From contig JAJCZO010000305.1 in NCBI GenBank assembly GCA_029262355.1, forward strand, positions 1-36,407: 36,407 nucleotides of DNA. Reading direction: 5' to 3'. Position 1 is the first letter of the stretch; the number at the start of each line of letters is the position of its first letter. Positions 14,274 to 23,822 of this stretch are shown one piece after another. Both the position numbers and the translations under genes were made by a program. The notes beneath the pieces were generated by a model, which was given only the letters and a program-made list of their open reading frames with translations, was not told the DNA's origin and did no database searches. The DNA is from Deltaproteobacteria bacterium (lineage in GTDB: Bacteria; Desulfobacterota; Binatia; UBA12015).

Positions 14274-15779
14274 GTGAGCGAGCCGTCGAGCGCGTCGGGG
14301 GGGCGAGGCGGCGAGGCGAAGCCGGCGCAGCTGGCCCGGCATCAGGTCGTCGGCCGCGTGCTCGGGCTGGCGGTCTTTGCCGTGATGTTGGCGGCCGATG
14401 CGTCGCAAGACGTGATGCCGTCGGCGGCGTGGCGTACGGCGGCCGTCGGTATGTGGATGGCCATCTGGTGGGCTACGGAGGCACTCCCGGTGGCGGTCAC
14501 CGCGTTCCTGCCGCTGGTCACGTTCGCGCCTCTGGGGATCTCGAGTCTGAGGGAAGCCGCGGCCCCGTTCTCCAATCCGATCGTCTATCTCTTCCTCGGC
14601 GGATTCGTGGTTGCGCTCGCGGTCGAGCGGTGGAACCTGCATCGCCGCATTTCACTAGCGATTCTCAAGCGGACCGGAACCGACGGCCAGCGCCTCATCG
14701 GCGGGTTCATGGTCGCGTGCGCGATGCTCAGCATGTGGATGACGAACACGTCCACGACGATGATGCTGCTGCCCATCGTCCTGGCGGTCATTGGCGTCGT
14801 CCGAGAGAACGTCACCGGAGTGAGCGAAGAGGATCGCGAGAACTTTGCCGTAGCGATGCTCCTCGGCGTCGCATACGCGGCGAGCATCGGTGGCCTTGCG
14901 ACCCTCATCGGTACGCCGCCGAACGCCTTCCTGGCCGGTTATCTGTCCGAGGCGTACGGCTACGAGATCGGTTTCGCGCAGTGGATGCTAGTGGGGCTGC
15001 CGGTGACCCTGACGATGCTGCCCTGCGCATGGTGGCTTCTGACGCGCGTCTTGTTTCCGGTTCGAATCCCAGCGAGCGAGGCGGTCGAAGCGCATCTGCG
15101 GGAGGTCCGCGCCGAGATGGGCGCCATGACCACCGCCGAGAAGCGGGTCGCTGGGCTCTTCCTCGGGCTGATCGTCAGTTGGTTGCTGCGCCGGCCGCTC
15201 GGCGATGCGCTCGGGTGGACGGGGCTCTCGGATGCCGGGATCGCCATGACGTTCGCCGTGCTGCTGTTCCTCGTGCCGAGTGGCGAGCGCGCATCGCGGC
15301 CGCTTCTGACCTGGGACGAGGCGACGCGCGTTCCCTGGGGTGTGTTGATCTTGTTCGGCGGTGGGTTGAGTCTGGCGACGGCCGTCTCTGAAACGGGTCT
15401 TGCGCTCTGGCTCGGCGAGAATCTCGCACCGCTCGGTGCCGCCGGCTCGGGTGTTCTCGTTCTTGCGGCGGTAGTGCTCGTCGTCTTCTTGACCGAGCTC
15501 ACGAGCAATGTCGCGACGGCCGCGACTCTATTGCCGGCACTTGGGGCGATTGCGGTTCAGGGCGGGATGGATCCGCTGGTTCTCGTGGTGCCGGTCACGC
15601 TCGCGGCGAGCTGCGCCTTCATGCTGCCGGTGGCGACGCCGCCCAACGCGATCTTGTTCGCGACGGGGGAGATCCGCATCCCGCAGATGGTGCGCGCTGG
15701 CTTCTGGTTGAACGTGATCGGCGCCGTGGTCGTCACGATCGTCTCCCTCGCGATCGCCCCATTGGTCCTGGGCCAGTAA
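14274..15779 (+). CDS. DASS/SLC13-family sodium-coupled anion symporter
   Basis: 501 residues from GTG 14274; about 11 hydrophobic helices after a polar N-terminus of about 28 residues. The two anion/sodium-binding hairpin motifs are visible: the SNT-like T-N-T-S-T-T in M-W-M-T-N-T-S-T-T-M-M-L-L-P with I-G-T-P-P-N-A, and E-L-T-S-N-V-A-T-A-A with V-A-T-P-P-N-A-I-L-F. Family members carry di- or tricarboxylates, or sulfate, with Na+. The substrate cannot be told from sequence. Its start is 15 bases after the zinc-ribbon gene, so it may be the last gene of the leu-truA transcript. Confidence 0.92.
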   Translation: MSEPSSASGGRGGEAKPAQLARHQVVGRVLGLAVFAVMLAADASQDVMPSAAWRTAAVGMWMAIWWATEALPVAVTAFLPLVTFAPLGISSLREAAAPFSNPIVYLFLGGFVVALAVERWNLHRRISLAILKRTGTDGQRLIGGFMVACAMLSMWMTNTSTTMMLLPIVLAVIGVVRENVTGVSEEDRENFAVAMLLGVAYAASIGGLATLIGTPPNAFLAGYLSEAYGYEIGFAQWMLVGLPVTLTMLPCAWWLLTRVLFPVRIPASEAVEAHLREVRAEMGAMTTAEKRVAGLFLGLIVSWLLRRPLGDALGWTGLSDAGIAMTFAVLLFLVPSGERASRPLLTWDEATRVPWGVLILFGGGLSLATAVSETGLALWLGENLAPLGAAGSGVLVLAAVVLVVFLTELTSNVATAATLLPALGAIAVQGGMDPLVLVVPVTLAASCAFMLPVATPPNAILFATGEIRIPQMVRAGFWLNVIGAVVVTIVSLAIAPLVLGQ

Positions 15780-15789
15780 TCGAGCCCCG

Positions 15790-16152
15790 TCAGCCGCGGA
15801 CTTCGTTCCAGCGCGCGGAAATCACATAGGAGAGCAGGGCGAAGAGAACCGCCGGAGGCGCCGCTTGGCTGATCGGGTCGTGGATCAGGTGCACGACCGT
15901 GCCTCCGACCATGATGATGGCGAGCCCGATCCCCGCGAGCGGTGCGAGACGGGGGAGCCAGAGTCCGATCGCGCCCGCGACCTCGGAGGCTCCGATGAAA
16001 TACATGAAGCTCGGGCTGAAGCCGAACTTCTGAAAGTTCGCGGCGAGCTCGGGCGCGCCGGTGAGCTTCATCGCGCCTGAGCCTAGAAATGCCAGGGTGA
16101 GCAGGGCGCTCACGATGGAGGCTGCTTTCGAACGGCTCTGGGTCTCGGCCAT
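15790..16152 (-). CDS. DoxX-like membrane protein
   Basis: 120 residues with four hydrophobic helices and the DoxX-family opening L-T-L-A-F-L-G-S-G-A-M-K-L-T-G, then F-x-x-x-G-F-S-P-S-F-M-Y-F-I-G-A-S-E-V. This is a small integral membrane protein; members are linked loosely to redox or thiosulfate metabolism, with no fixed activity. It is convergent with the DASS symporter (10-base gap) and divergent from the carboxylase operon, with about 100 bases between for both promoters. Confidence 0.88.
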   Translation of the reverse strand: MAETQSRSKAASIVSALLTLAFLGSGAMKLTGAPELAANFQKFGFSPSFMYFIGASEVAGAIGLWLPRLAPLAGIGLAIIMVGGTVVHLIHDPISQAAPPAVLFALLSYVISARWNEVRG

Positions 16153-16252
16153 GTACCCGTCGTATCACACAGGCCCGGCATCGCGATCCGCTGGTCGTGC
16201 GCTATGGTTCATGCGCTCATCCGTTTGAACCGAGTCCGAAGGAGTCCATCTC

Positions 16253-17875
16253 GTGCCCGTGTTCCAATCCGGCGTCGTTCCGTCCTCGGAGGCGTTCCAG
16301 GAAAATCGTGCCGACATGCTGTCGGCGATCGACGAGTTGCGCGCCATCGAGGCTCGTGCGATCACGGCCTCGAACAAGCGGCGGCCGACGTTTGAGAAGC
16401 GCGGCCAGATCCCGCCGCACGAGCGGATCGCGCGGCTCCTCGACCCCGGAATGCCGTTCCTCCGTCTCCACGCGCTCGCAAACTACCTGGTCGAAGACAG
16501 CGATCGCGAAACGAGTGTGCCCGGCGCGAACATCATCTCCGGGATCGGTTTCGTACGGGGTGTTCGATGTATGGTCTGGGCCGACGACAGCGGCATCCGG
16601 GCCGGGTCGGTCACCCACAGTTCGCTGCCAACTGCGATGAGTCTTCAGGAGATCGCTCTGCGCCAAAAGCTGCCCCTCGTCCATCTGGTCGAGAGCGCGG
16701 GTGCGAACCTGATGAGCTTTCTGGTGGAAACGTGGGCCGGCTTCGGCGGGGTGTTCAAGAACCTCGCGCGGCTCAGTGCGGCCGGCATTCCGACGATGGT
16801 CGTGCTCCACGGTCCCTCGACCGCGGGCGGTGCCTACATGCCCGGCATGTCCGACTACGTCATCGGTGTGAAGGAGAACGGGCTGGCGGCACTCGGCGGT
16901 GCGGCGCTCGTTCGGGCCGCGACCGGGGAGGTCGCCGATGAGCGTCAGCTCGGAGGCAGCGAGATGCACGCGAGCGTCTCCGGCCTCGTGGAGTACCTCG
17001 CCGACAACGATGCCCAGGGCCTGGCGATGGCGCGCGACGTCGTCGGTCGCCTCGATTGGAACCGCCACGCAGAGCTCCCGACTCCCCACGAGTACGAGGC
17101 GCCGCGTTATGATGCGGACGAGCTCGCCGGCGTGGTGCCGGTCGACTACCGTACGCCCTACGACGTGCGCGAGGTGCTCGCGCGGATCGTGGACGGTTCC
17201 GACTTCGAGGAGTTCAAAGCCCGGTACGGCGTCTCGACGGTGTGTGTGCAGACGCGAATCATGGGCTACCCGAGCGCGATCATCGGCAACAATGGCCCGA
17301 TCGATCCCGATGGCGCGACGAAAGCGGCGCAGTTCTTCCAGCTCTGCGACTCTTCCGACATTCCGATCATCTTCCTGCACAACACCACGGGCTACATGGT
17401 TGGGACCGAGTATGAGCAGGCGGGGATGATCAAGCACGGCTCGAAGATGATCCAGGCCGTCAGCAACGTGCGTGTGCCGAAGATCTCGATGTACATCGGC
17501 GCGAGCTTCGGCGCCGGCAACTATGGCATGTGTGGATACGCCTACGAGCCTGATTTCCTGTTCTCGTGGCCCAACTCTCAGAGCAACGTGATGGGTGGCG
17601 AGCAGGCGGCCAAAACGATGACGCAGGTGGCGGAGGCGGCTGCGGCACGCCGCGGAATCGATCTCGACCCGGTACAGATGAAGGGACAGGCCGACGCGAT
17701 CATCGCCCACTTCTCCCGCCAGGAGAGTGCGTTTTACACGTCGGGCCGAGTCCTCGATCACGGTGTGATCGACCCGAGAGATACGCGCCGGGTGCTCGGT
17801 TTTACGTTGGAGACGTGCCTGGAGGCACGCGCGCGAACGCTTCGGCCGAATACGTTCGGCGTTGCGCGGATGTAG
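16253..17875 (+). CDS. Biotin-dependent acyl-CoA carboxylase, carboxyltransferase (beta) subunit
   Basis: 540 residues; transfers CO2 from carboxybiotin to an acyl-CoA. Both crotonase-like halves of the carboxyltransferase are present. The N-half contains G-P-S-T-A-G-G-A-Y and the C-half G-A-G-N-Y-G-M-C-G with F-S-W-P-N and V-M-G-G-E-Q-A-A. The G-A-G-N-Y-G-M-C-G loop is typical of the 3-methylcrotonyl-CoA and geranyl-CoA carboxylase group rather than acetyl- or propionyl-CoA carboxylase. Start GTG 16253 has AAGGAG about 8 bases upstream. The biotin carboxylase gene follows after 5 bases, so the two form one enzyme. Substrate assignment is open: branched-chain, terpenoid or other acyl-CoA. Confidence 0.93.
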   Translation: MPVFQSGVVPSSEAFQENRADMLSAIDELRAIEARAITASNKRRPTFEKRGQIPPHERIARLLDPGMPFLRLHALANYLVEDSDRETSVPGANIISGIGFVRGVRCMVWADDSGIRAGSVTHSSLPTAMSLQEIALRQKLPLVHLVESAGANLMSFLVETWAGFGGVFKNLARLSAAGIPTMVVLHGPSTAGGAYMPGMSDYVIGVKENGLAALGGAALVRAATGEVADERQLGGSEMHASVSGLVEYLADNDAQGLAMARDVVGRLDWNRHAELPTPHEYEAPRYDADELAGVVPVDYRTPYDVREVLARIVDGSDFEEFKARYGVSTVCVQTRIMGYPSAIIGNNGPIDPDGATKAAQFFQLCDSSDIPIIFLHNTTGYMVGTEYEQAGMIKHGSKMIQAVSNVRVPKISMYIGASFGAGNYGMCGYAYEPDFLFSWPNSQSNVMGGEQAAKTMTQVAEAAAARRGIDLDPVQMKGQADAIIAHFSRQESAFYTSGRVLDHGVIDPRDTRRVLGFTLETCLEARARTLRPNTFGVARM

Positions 17876-17880
17876 GGGCG

Positions 17881-19875
17881 ATGGCGATGAGTTTCTCGAC
17901 GTTGTTGGTCGCCAATCGAGGAGAGATCGCGGTTCGCGTCATGCGAACGGCCCGTGCGCTCGGTCTTCGCACAGTGGCGGTGTACGCAGACGCCGACGCA
18001 GGAGCTCCGCACGTGAAGTACGCCGATGAGGCGATACACATCGGGCCGTCGCCGGTTGGCGAGTCGTATCTCGTGATCGACAAGATCCTCGCGGCTGCGA
18101 AGGAGAGCGGTGCCGGCGCGATTCATCCGGGCTATGGTTTTCTCTCGGAGAACGCTGCTTTCGCCGCGGCGGTCGAGGCCGCGGGCCTCACCTTCGTCGG
18201 GCCACCGGTACGTGCCATCGAGGTGATGGGCGACAAGGCGCGCGCCAAGCGTGAGATGATCGAAGCGGGCGTGCCGTGCGTACCGGGCTACCAGGGAGAG
18301 GATCAATCCGACGAGCGGCTGGTCTCGACCGCCGCGGAGATCGGGTTTCCGCTCATGGTGAAGGCCGCGGCCGGGGGCGGGGGGCGGGGCATGCGTCTCG
18401 TGGCGTCGGCCGAGGATCTGCCGCGCGCTTTATTGCGCGCGCGCTCGGAGGCGGAGCGCTCCTTCGGTTCGGGCGAGCTCATTGTCGAGCGGGCCATCGT
18501 GCGCCCGCGACACGTGGAGGTGCAGGTTCTCGCTGATGCGCACGGCAACGTGATTCATCTGGGGGAACGCGACTGCTCAGTGCAGCGGCGACACCAGAAG
18601 GTGATCGAAGAGGCGCCGTGTCCCGTGATGACGCCGGCGCTACGCGAGGCGATGGGTGAGGCCGCAGTCAGCGCGGCGCGCGCCGTCGACTACCGCGGTG
18701 CCGGAACGATCGAGTTCCTGCTCGACGAGTCTTCGAATTTCTACTTTCTGGAGATGAATACCCGCCTCCAGGTCGAACATCCGGTGACGGAGTTCGTGAC
18801 GGGTCTCGACTTGGTCGCGCTCCAGCTGCGGGTCGCGAGTGGCGCACCGCTCGGCCTTGCGCAGGCCGACGTTCGTCTCGACGGCCATGCGATCGAGGTT
18901 CGTTTCTACGCCGAGGACCCGGAGAACGGGTTTCTTCCGAGCACGGGGCCCATTGGGCTCTGGCATCCACCCGCTGGGGAAGGGGTTCGCGTGGATGCCG
19001 GCATCGCAACGGGTGGGGAGGTGTCGCCGTTCTACGATGCCATGGTGGCGAAGATCATTGCGCACGGTGCCACGCGCGAGGACGCTCGCACGCGCCTCGT
19101 TCGTGCGCTCGAGCATACGGCGCTGTTCGGTCCGAAGACGAACCGTGATTTCCTGATCGACGCACTCGGCAGGGAAGCTTTCGTACGCGGCGGGGCGACG
19201 ACCGCGTTCATCGCCGAGGTCTACGGCAAGCTGGGGTACCGCACCGATGCACCGGCAGCGGAAGCGAGGGCGGCGGCGGCGGCGCTGCAGCACGTGCTCG
19301 ATCGGCGCCGAGCCCTGGCGGAGGCCCTGACGATCAGCGAGGAGCTTCTGGAGTGGGGGAGTGCCGGCCCCCTCGAATCGGTCGTCCAGTATCGAACCGG
19401 CGACGAAACCGAGACGATCACCGTTCGTTCGCACACGGGTGGCAGCTACGCCACGAGAGTAGGCGAGCGCTCGATTCGCGTCGAGGTCGGATCGTTGGAA
19501 GTCGAGACCGTTCGGCTCACTGTCGATGGCCGGGGGGTCGATGCGATTTATCGTGAGGACGACGGCCGGACGCTTCACCTCACCTTGGGCCTCCGTACGT
19601 ACACCTTCGTCGATGTTTCTGGTGCGAGCGGCGCGGCCGATGACGCGGCCTCCACCGGACGCGTCGTGGCTCCCATGCATGGGCGTCTTCTGCAGATCCT
19701 CGTGAGCGAGGGCCAGGAGGTGAAGAAGGGCGATCGTCTCGCGGTGCTCGAGGCCATGAAGATGCAACACGAGATCCTAGCCGAGCTCGGCGGGACGGTG
19801 AGCCGCGTTGTGGCGCAGGCGGATCTGCAGGTCGGAGCGGGGGATCTCCTGCTCGAGATCGAGCCTGTCGGTTAA
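17881..19875 (+). CDS. Acyl-CoA carboxylase alpha subunit: biotin carboxylase with biotin carrier domain
   Basis: 664 residues from ATG 17881 (a second in-frame ATG lies at 17887). The N-terminal biotin carboxylase domain (about 1-450) shows V-A-N-R-G-E-I-A-V-R, H-P-G-Y-G-F-L-S-E-N, the ATP-grasp Gly-rich loop A-A-G-G-G-G-R-G-M, E-R-D-C-S-V-Q-R-R-H-Q-K and the E-M-N-T-R-L-Q-V-E-H-P-V-T-E active-site segment. A linker region follows, then a biotinyl domain with E-A-M-K627-M-Q, the biotinylation lysine. Size and order match the methylcrotonyl-CoA/geranyl-CoA carboxylase alpha type. It pairs with the carboxyltransferase upstream. Confidence 0.96.
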   Translation: MAMSFSTLLVANRGEIAVRVMRTARALGLRTVAVYADADAGAPHVKYADEAIHIGPSPVGESYLVIDKILAAAKESGAGAIHPGYGFLSENAAFAAAVEAAGLTFVGPPVRAIEVMGDKARAKREMIEAGVPCVPGYQGEDQSDERLVSTAAEIGFPLMVKAAAGGGGRGMRLVASAEDLPRALLRARSEAERSFGSGELIVERAIVRPRHVEVQVLADAHGNVIHLGERDCSVQRRHQKVIEEAPCPVMTPALREAMGEAAVSAARAVDYRGAGTIEFLLDESSNFYFLEMNTRLQVEHPVTEFVTGLDLVALQLRVASGAPLGLAQADVRLDGHAIEVRFYAEDPENGFLPSTGPIGLWHPPAGEGVRVDAGIATGGEVSPFYDAMVAKIIAHGATREDARTRLVRALEHTALFGPKTNRDFLIDALGREAFVRGGATTAFIAEVYGKLGYRTDAPAAEARAAAAALQHVLDRRRALAEALTISEELLEWGSAGPLESVVQYRTGDETETITVRSHTGGSYATRVGERSIRVEVGSLEVETVRLTVDGRGVDAIYREDDGRTLHLTLGLRTYTFVDVSGASGAADDAASTGRVVAPMHGRLLQILVSEGQEVKKGDRLAVLEAMKMQHEILAELGGTVSRVVAQADLQVGAGDLLLEIEPVG

Positions 19876-19913
19876 CGAAAGGACGTACGACGGTGCGCTC
19901 GCGCTTCGGTGCG

Positions 19914-20465
19914 CTATTCTTGGGGCGGAAGGCGGACCGATTTCAGGAATCGCTCGACGCCAGCGGTCGACGTCCCGGCCGGCACGGCGCCGACGAAGCT
20001 GACCATCCAGTCGTCGACCAGGTAGAACTCGGCACGGGCCTCGCGGGGGCCGGTGTCGTCGGTCTTCGAGAACACGAGCCGCTTGCCCGCGCGCCCGTCT
20101 CTCTTCACGTCCTCGTACGACGTGGCAGTTGCGGAGTCGTTCTTCAGCAGCCCCTCGCGGACGTTCTCGAACAGCGACTCGTCCGACATGATCATCGTAG
20201 CGATACCCGGGAGGTCGATGCGGTTCGCCGAGAACGAATGGCCGTCTTGCGCTGTGTAGTAGGCGACGCGCTGGACGATCCCGACGATCGTCGAGCTCTC
20301 CGCTTCCTTCCGAGTTGGGGCGGCGGGCATCTGGACGCGGAAGGGTTCGCCGTCGGGCGAGACGTCGACCCAGGCGGCCGCATCGTCGGCCGCCGAAGCG
20401 CCGACGGTGAGGAGCATGACGGCGAGCGCCGTCAGCACGACGGTCGATGCAGCGGTCGGCGTCAT
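19914..20465 (-). CDS. Uncharacterised secreted protein
   Basis: 183 residues from ATG 20465, overlapping the amidohydrolase stop (ATGA). The open frame upstream of this start is Arg-rich shadow sequence. A signal peptide with a hydrophobic core (V-V-L-T-A-L-A-V-M-L-L-T-V-G) ends near A-S-A at about 24. The mature part has alternating beta-like hydrophobic stretches and the pattern G-E-P-F-R-V-Q-M-P-A-A-P-T-R-K, seen in many uncharacterised bacterial exported proteins. I assign no function. Coupling to the amidohydrolase suggests shared regulation. Confidence 0.75.
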   Translation of the reverse strand: MTPTAASTVVLTALAVMLLTVGASAADDAAAWVDVSPDGEPFRVQMPAAPTRKEAESSTIVGIVQRVAYYTAQDGHSFSANRIDLPGIATMIMSDESLFENVREGLLKNDSATATSYEDVKRDGRAGKRLVFSKTDDTGPREARAEFYLVDDWMVSFVGAVPAGTSTAGVERFLKSVRLPPQE

Positions 20466-22138
20466 CGGGCACCGCGTACGAGACGGCCCGGAAGCGCGCC
20501 GGTCGCCAGCCCGCGCTCGTACGTCACCTGGCCGGCCACGATCGTCGCGAGGTATCCGTCGGCTCTCTGAACGAACCGTCGTCCTCCTGCCGGCAGGTCG
20601 GCCACGATCTGGGGGCGGCGGCACGCGAGGTTGTCGAAGTCGATGACGTTCAGGTCCGCCCGGAGCCCCGGCGCGATCCGGCCTCGGTCGCTCAGCCCGT
20701 ACGCGCGCGCCGTGTCGGCGGTCTGCGCCTTCACCAGCCATGGCAGCGAGAGCTTGGGCCCGCGCCGGCGGTCCCGACCCCAGTGCGCGAGCAATGTCGT
20801 CGGAAAACTCGCGTCGCAGATGAGGCCGGCGTGTGCGCCTCCGTCGGCGAGGCCGACGACGGTGTTCGGGTGTTCGAGGAGGTGGCGTTGCGATTCGAGG
20901 TCGCCGTCGTCGTAGTTGAAGATGGGGTAGTAGACCAGGCCGGTGCCGTCATTGGCGAGCTGGAGCTCGCACAGCACGTCTACTGGGTGCCGCTGCTCGC
21001 GCCGGGCGATTGCCGCCACGCTGGCGTCGGGCGGAGGTTCGTAGTCGGGTCGTTCGGCGACGGGGAAGAGGCGCTCGTAGGATCCGAAGACGTGTTCTGG
21101 CACGCCTGCAGCTTGGCGTAGGCGGTCACGAAACGCCGTGTCGTTGAGCGCCGCGACTCGCGGGGCGCGGCCCGTGGGGGCCTCGTGCCACACTGGATTC
21201 TGGACAAACGGGCTCAGCGTCGATTCGAGGCCGAGGAGAAGCCCAATCGGCCTCGCGGCCACCTGGGCTGCGATGGGCAGGCCGCGCCCGGCCGCAGCGG
21301 CCACGCGGTCGAGGACTGCGAGATAGCCGCCCCTCTTGTTCTGGTTCAGCGAGACGAACGTCGGCGCTCCGGTCTCTGCGATGGATCGAAACAGGTCGAA
21401 TTCGGCATCGACGTCGTCGTAGTCCGAGACGACCTCGAAGGCACCTCGGCCCGTGGTTCGCATCGCCGCGGCGATCGCGAGGAGCTCGCGGCCGGCCGCG
21501 CCCAGCATCGGGGTAGGCTCGCCGGTGCTCGTGCGGTGGTTCAGCGTCCGGGACGTCGAAAAGCCGAAGGCACCGGCCGCGACTCCATCGCGGACGATCG
21601 CACCCATCTCGACAATCTCCGCGCTCGAGGCCGCCTCGCGTCGCGTTGCCCGCTCGCCCATCACGTAGAGTCGCACTGCTCCGTGTGGCACGAGCGCGCA
21701 AACGTCGACGTCGCGGGGGCGCGCGGCGAGCGTGTCGAGGTACTCGGCGAAGGATTCCCACGCCCAGGAGAGACCCTCGTGGAGAGCGGTGCCCGGGATG
21801 TCCTCGACGCCCTCCATCAGTTCGACGAGTCGGTCTCGGTGCTCGGGACGGCAGGGGGCGAACCCCACGCCGCAGTTGCCCATCACGACGGTGGTGACGC
21901 CGTGCCAGCAGGAGGGCGCCAAGTGCGCGTCCCAGGTGGCCTGCCCATCGTAGTGCGCGTGGATGTCCACGAACCCGGGGGTGACCAGAGCGCCGAACGC
22001 TTCGATCTCTCGGCGCGCGCCCTCGGAGACTCGACCAACCTCGACGATGCGCCCGTCCCGTACGCCGACGTCGCCGGTTTCCGGGGGAGTTCCGGTGCCG
22101 TCGACCACCGTGCCGCCTTTGATCAAGAGATCGAGCAT
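20462..22138 (-). CDS. N-acyl-D-amino-acid deacylase-like amidohydrolase
   Basis: 558 residues from ATG 22138. Metal-dependent hydrolase of the amidohydrolase superfamily (D-aminoacylase/dihydroorotase-like branch). The N-terminal beta-sandwich carries L-I-K-G-G-T-V-V-D-G-T-G. The metal motif G-F-V-D-I-H60-A-H62-Y-D-G-Q follows, and then M-G-N-C89-G-V-G-F-A-P, whose Cys is a metal ligand in D-aminoacylases. V-G-L-A-D-G-G-A-H-A contains the conserved late Asp. The family cleaves N-acyl bonds of D-amino acids or related cyclic amides; the actual substrate is unknown. It lies 14 bases after the SDR gene and overlaps the secreted protein gene. Confidence 0.92.
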   Translation of the reverse strand: MLDLLIKGGTVVDGTGTPPETGDVGVRDGRIVEVGRVSEGARREIEAFGALVTPGFVDIHAHYDGQATWDAHLAPSCWHGVTTVVMGNCGVGFAPCRPEHRDRLVELMEGVEDIPGTALHEGLSWAWESFAEYLDTLAARPRDVDVCALVPHGAVRLYVMGERATRREAASSAEIVEMGAIVRDGVAAGAFGFSTSRTLNHRTSTGEPTPMLGAAGRELLAIAAAMRTTGRGAFEVVSDYDDVDAEFDLFRSIAETGAPTFVSLNQNKRGGYLAVLDRVAAAAGRGLPIAAQVAARPIGLLLGLESTLSPFVQNPVWHEAPTGRAPRVAALNDTAFRDRLRQAAGVPEHVFGSYERLFPVAERPDYEPPPDASVAAIARREQRHPVDVLCELQLANDGTGLVYYPIFNYDDGDLESQRHLLEHPNTVVGLADGGAHAGLICDASFPTTLLAHWGRDRRRGPKLSLPWLVKAQTADTARAYGLSDRGRIAPGLRADLNVIDFDNLACRRPQIVADLPAGGRRFVQRADGYLATIVAGQVTYERGLATGALPGRLVRGAR

Positions 22139-22152
22139 CGGGCCCCTGTGCT

Positions 22153-23088
22153 CTAAGATCCGGGACTCGATACGTCGAGGGTGACGCCGGTCGCCTTCTC
22201 GGAGACCTGCCAGAGCGTCTCGATTGAGCTCTGGAGGCCCATGATGCGCAACACCGGCTTTCGGACCGGCGGCCCGTTGTTGACGAAGGCGGGGCCGTAA
22301 AACTCGCCGCCCTTGGCGGTGGGATCGGTGGCAGCCCGAAGTTGTGACAGTGCGCCGCGCTCGGCCGTCATGCCGGTCGAACGAGCGAGCCAGAGGAAGA
22401 AGCGGTGCAGGATGCCTCCCTCGCTCTCGCGCACGCTCGTTTCCTGCAGGTCGGTATCCGAGAGTCCGGGGTGCGCCAGTAGGCTCGCGGCGGGGAGTCC
22501 GGCCTCGTCGAACCTTTGCTGGAGGCCCACCGCAAAGTGGTAGTTCGCGAGCTTGGACTGTCCGTACGCCTTCCAGGGCTCGTACTTTCCCTCGAGGTTC
22601 GGGTTCTCCGGGTCGACGGCCCGCCCGACGTGGTGGGCGGTGCTCGACACCGACACGATCCGTGGGGCGGGCGCGCGAAGCAGGGCGGGGAGCAGGTGCG
22701 AGGTCAGTGCGAAGTGTCCGAGGTGGTTCACGCCGAACTGCATTTCGAAGCCGTCTTCGGTCCGTCGCTCGGAGATCGCCATGACGCCGGCGTTGTTGAT
22801 GAGGAGGTCGATGGTCGGATGCGTGGCGATGATCTCGTCGGCCGCGTGACGAACTGACGCCAGAGAGGCGAGGTCGAGTGGCACGAGATCGAGTGCGGCG
22901 TCCGGTTGTTCTGCGAGGATTCGGTCGCGAGCGCTCTGGGCCTTCTTCTGATTGCGCGCCGCCATGACGACATGCGCTCCAGCGCGCGCCAATGCGCGCG
23001 CGGTCTCGAACCCGAGCCCACCGTTCGCGCCGGTGACGACGGCCACCCTTCCGGTCAGTGAGGGGATGTCCGATGCCGTCCATGTCAT
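22153..23088 (-). CDS. Short-chain dehydrogenase/reductase (retinol-dehydrogenase-like)
   Basis: 311 residues from ATG 23088; upstream in-frame GTG/ATG codons would add an unlikely Arg/Pro-rich extension. NAD(P)-dependent oxidoreductase with T-G-A-N-G-G-L-G (19-26), N-N-A-G-V-M, and the catalytic S...Y-G-Q-S-K set. Length and the L-I-N-N-A-G-V-M / N-H-L-G-H-F style match the retinol dehydrogenase 11-14/WWOX-like group, common in bacteria that oxidise varied alcohols. No ribosome binding site is obvious. The amidohydrolase gene follows after 14 bases. Confidence 0.93.
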   Translation of the reverse strand: MTWTASDIPSLTGRVAVVTGANGGLGFETARALARAGAHVVMAARNQKKAQSARDRILAEQPDAALDLVPLDLASLASVRHAADEIIATHPTIDLLINNAGVMAISERRTEDGFEMQFGVNHLGHFALTSHLLPALLRAPAPRIVSVSSTAHHVGRAVDPENPNLEGKYEPWKAYGQSKLANYHFAVGLQQRFDEAGLPAASLLAHPGLSDTDLQETSVRESEGGILHRFFLWLARSTGMTAERGALSQLRAATDPTAKGGEFYGPAFVNNGPPVRKPVLRIMGLQSSIETLWQVSEKATGVTLDVSSPGS

Positions 23089-23342
23089 GCGAGGGCTCCG
23101 TGTCGGGGAAGCCTCTGCGGTGAGCTCACGGGGGAGCAGGCATCGGGATGACGGGCGTGCGCGTATGTGCCCCGGGGGCCATTGGACGTCTTCATTGGTC
23201 TCTCCCTCGGTGTTCGCGCCCGGGGCGTCGGCGCGCACTATAGGAGGATCCGCGCACGATCACCAAGGGGTTTTCGGGCCCAGGCCCGAGGGGGTCGGAT
23301 AGACGGTCACGTGATGCGGACACGCACGTCCCTCGCGGCGCG
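23089..23342. other. Non-coding gap between VOC and SDR genes
   Basis: 254 bases with no supported gene. It should hold the promoter of the SDR-amidohydrolase unit (minus strand) and the end of the VOC transcript. A 16-base palindrome TCGGGCC-CA-GGCCCGA lies at 23274-23289, with no T-run on either side. Confidence 0.5.
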
Positions 23343-23801
23343 CTACGGCATCTGTAGGAGTTCGAGCAGAAGAGAGTCGCCCTCACGCTCGAGATACGAG
23401 AACGTGATCTCCGGCGAGTACTGCTTGTACCAGATGACTTCGTAGCCGAGCGGCTTTAGCTTCTCGATCCATCCGTCGACGTCCTGGACCCGGTACCGAA
23501 GGTGATGCATTCCTTCGCGTCCCTTCTCGAGAAACTCCCGATGGGGGCTCTCGCCGTCTTGCCAGGCGATGAACTCGATCTCGAGGTCGCCGGAGCGGCC
23601 AAACAAGATGTCGAGCTTCACGTCTGCGGTCTTGCCGCGATACGTCGCGTCTTGGACCGATCCGTCGATTCCCGTGAATGGGCCGAAGAGTGCCTCGTAT
23701 CGCTCGCGGGTTTCGTCGAGGGATCGCACCACGAATCCGATCTGGTCGATCGGAGGGAGGCCCAGGCCTTCGAGGCCATCGGGTTTCGGGAAGGTCGACA
23801 T
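23343..23801 (-). CDS. VOC-family protein (glyoxalase/epimerase-like)
   Basis: 152 residues. Vicinal-oxygen-chelate fold with I-D-Q-I-G-F-V-V-R-S-L-D-E-T at the start of the first beta-alpha unit, L-E-I-E-F-I-A-W near the middle, and G-M-H-H-L-R-Y-R-V-Q-D-V-D opening the second unit. The His of H-H-L and Glu residues can form the metal site. This pattern is like methylmalonyl-CoA epimerases and lactoylglutathione lyase relatives. AGGAG precedes ATG 23801. It starts 21 bases after the acyl-CoA dehydrogenase stop, so it probably acts on an acyl-CoA or related intermediate; the reaction is not determined. Confidence 0.88.
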   Translation of the reverse strand: MSTFPKPDGLEGLGLPPIDQIGFVVRSLDETRERYEALFGPFTGIDGSVQDATYRGKTADVKLDILFGRSGDLEIEFIAWQDGESPHREFLEKGREGMHHLRYRVQDVDGWIEKLKPLGYEVIWYKQYSPEITFSYLEREGDSLLLELLQMP

Positions 23802-23822
23802 TCGCTTCTCCTGGTCGCGCCC

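Noticed and set aside
23274..23289. Palindrome TCGGGCC-CA-GGCCCGA after the VOC gene as a terminator
   Set aside because: Two-base loop and no T-run on either side.
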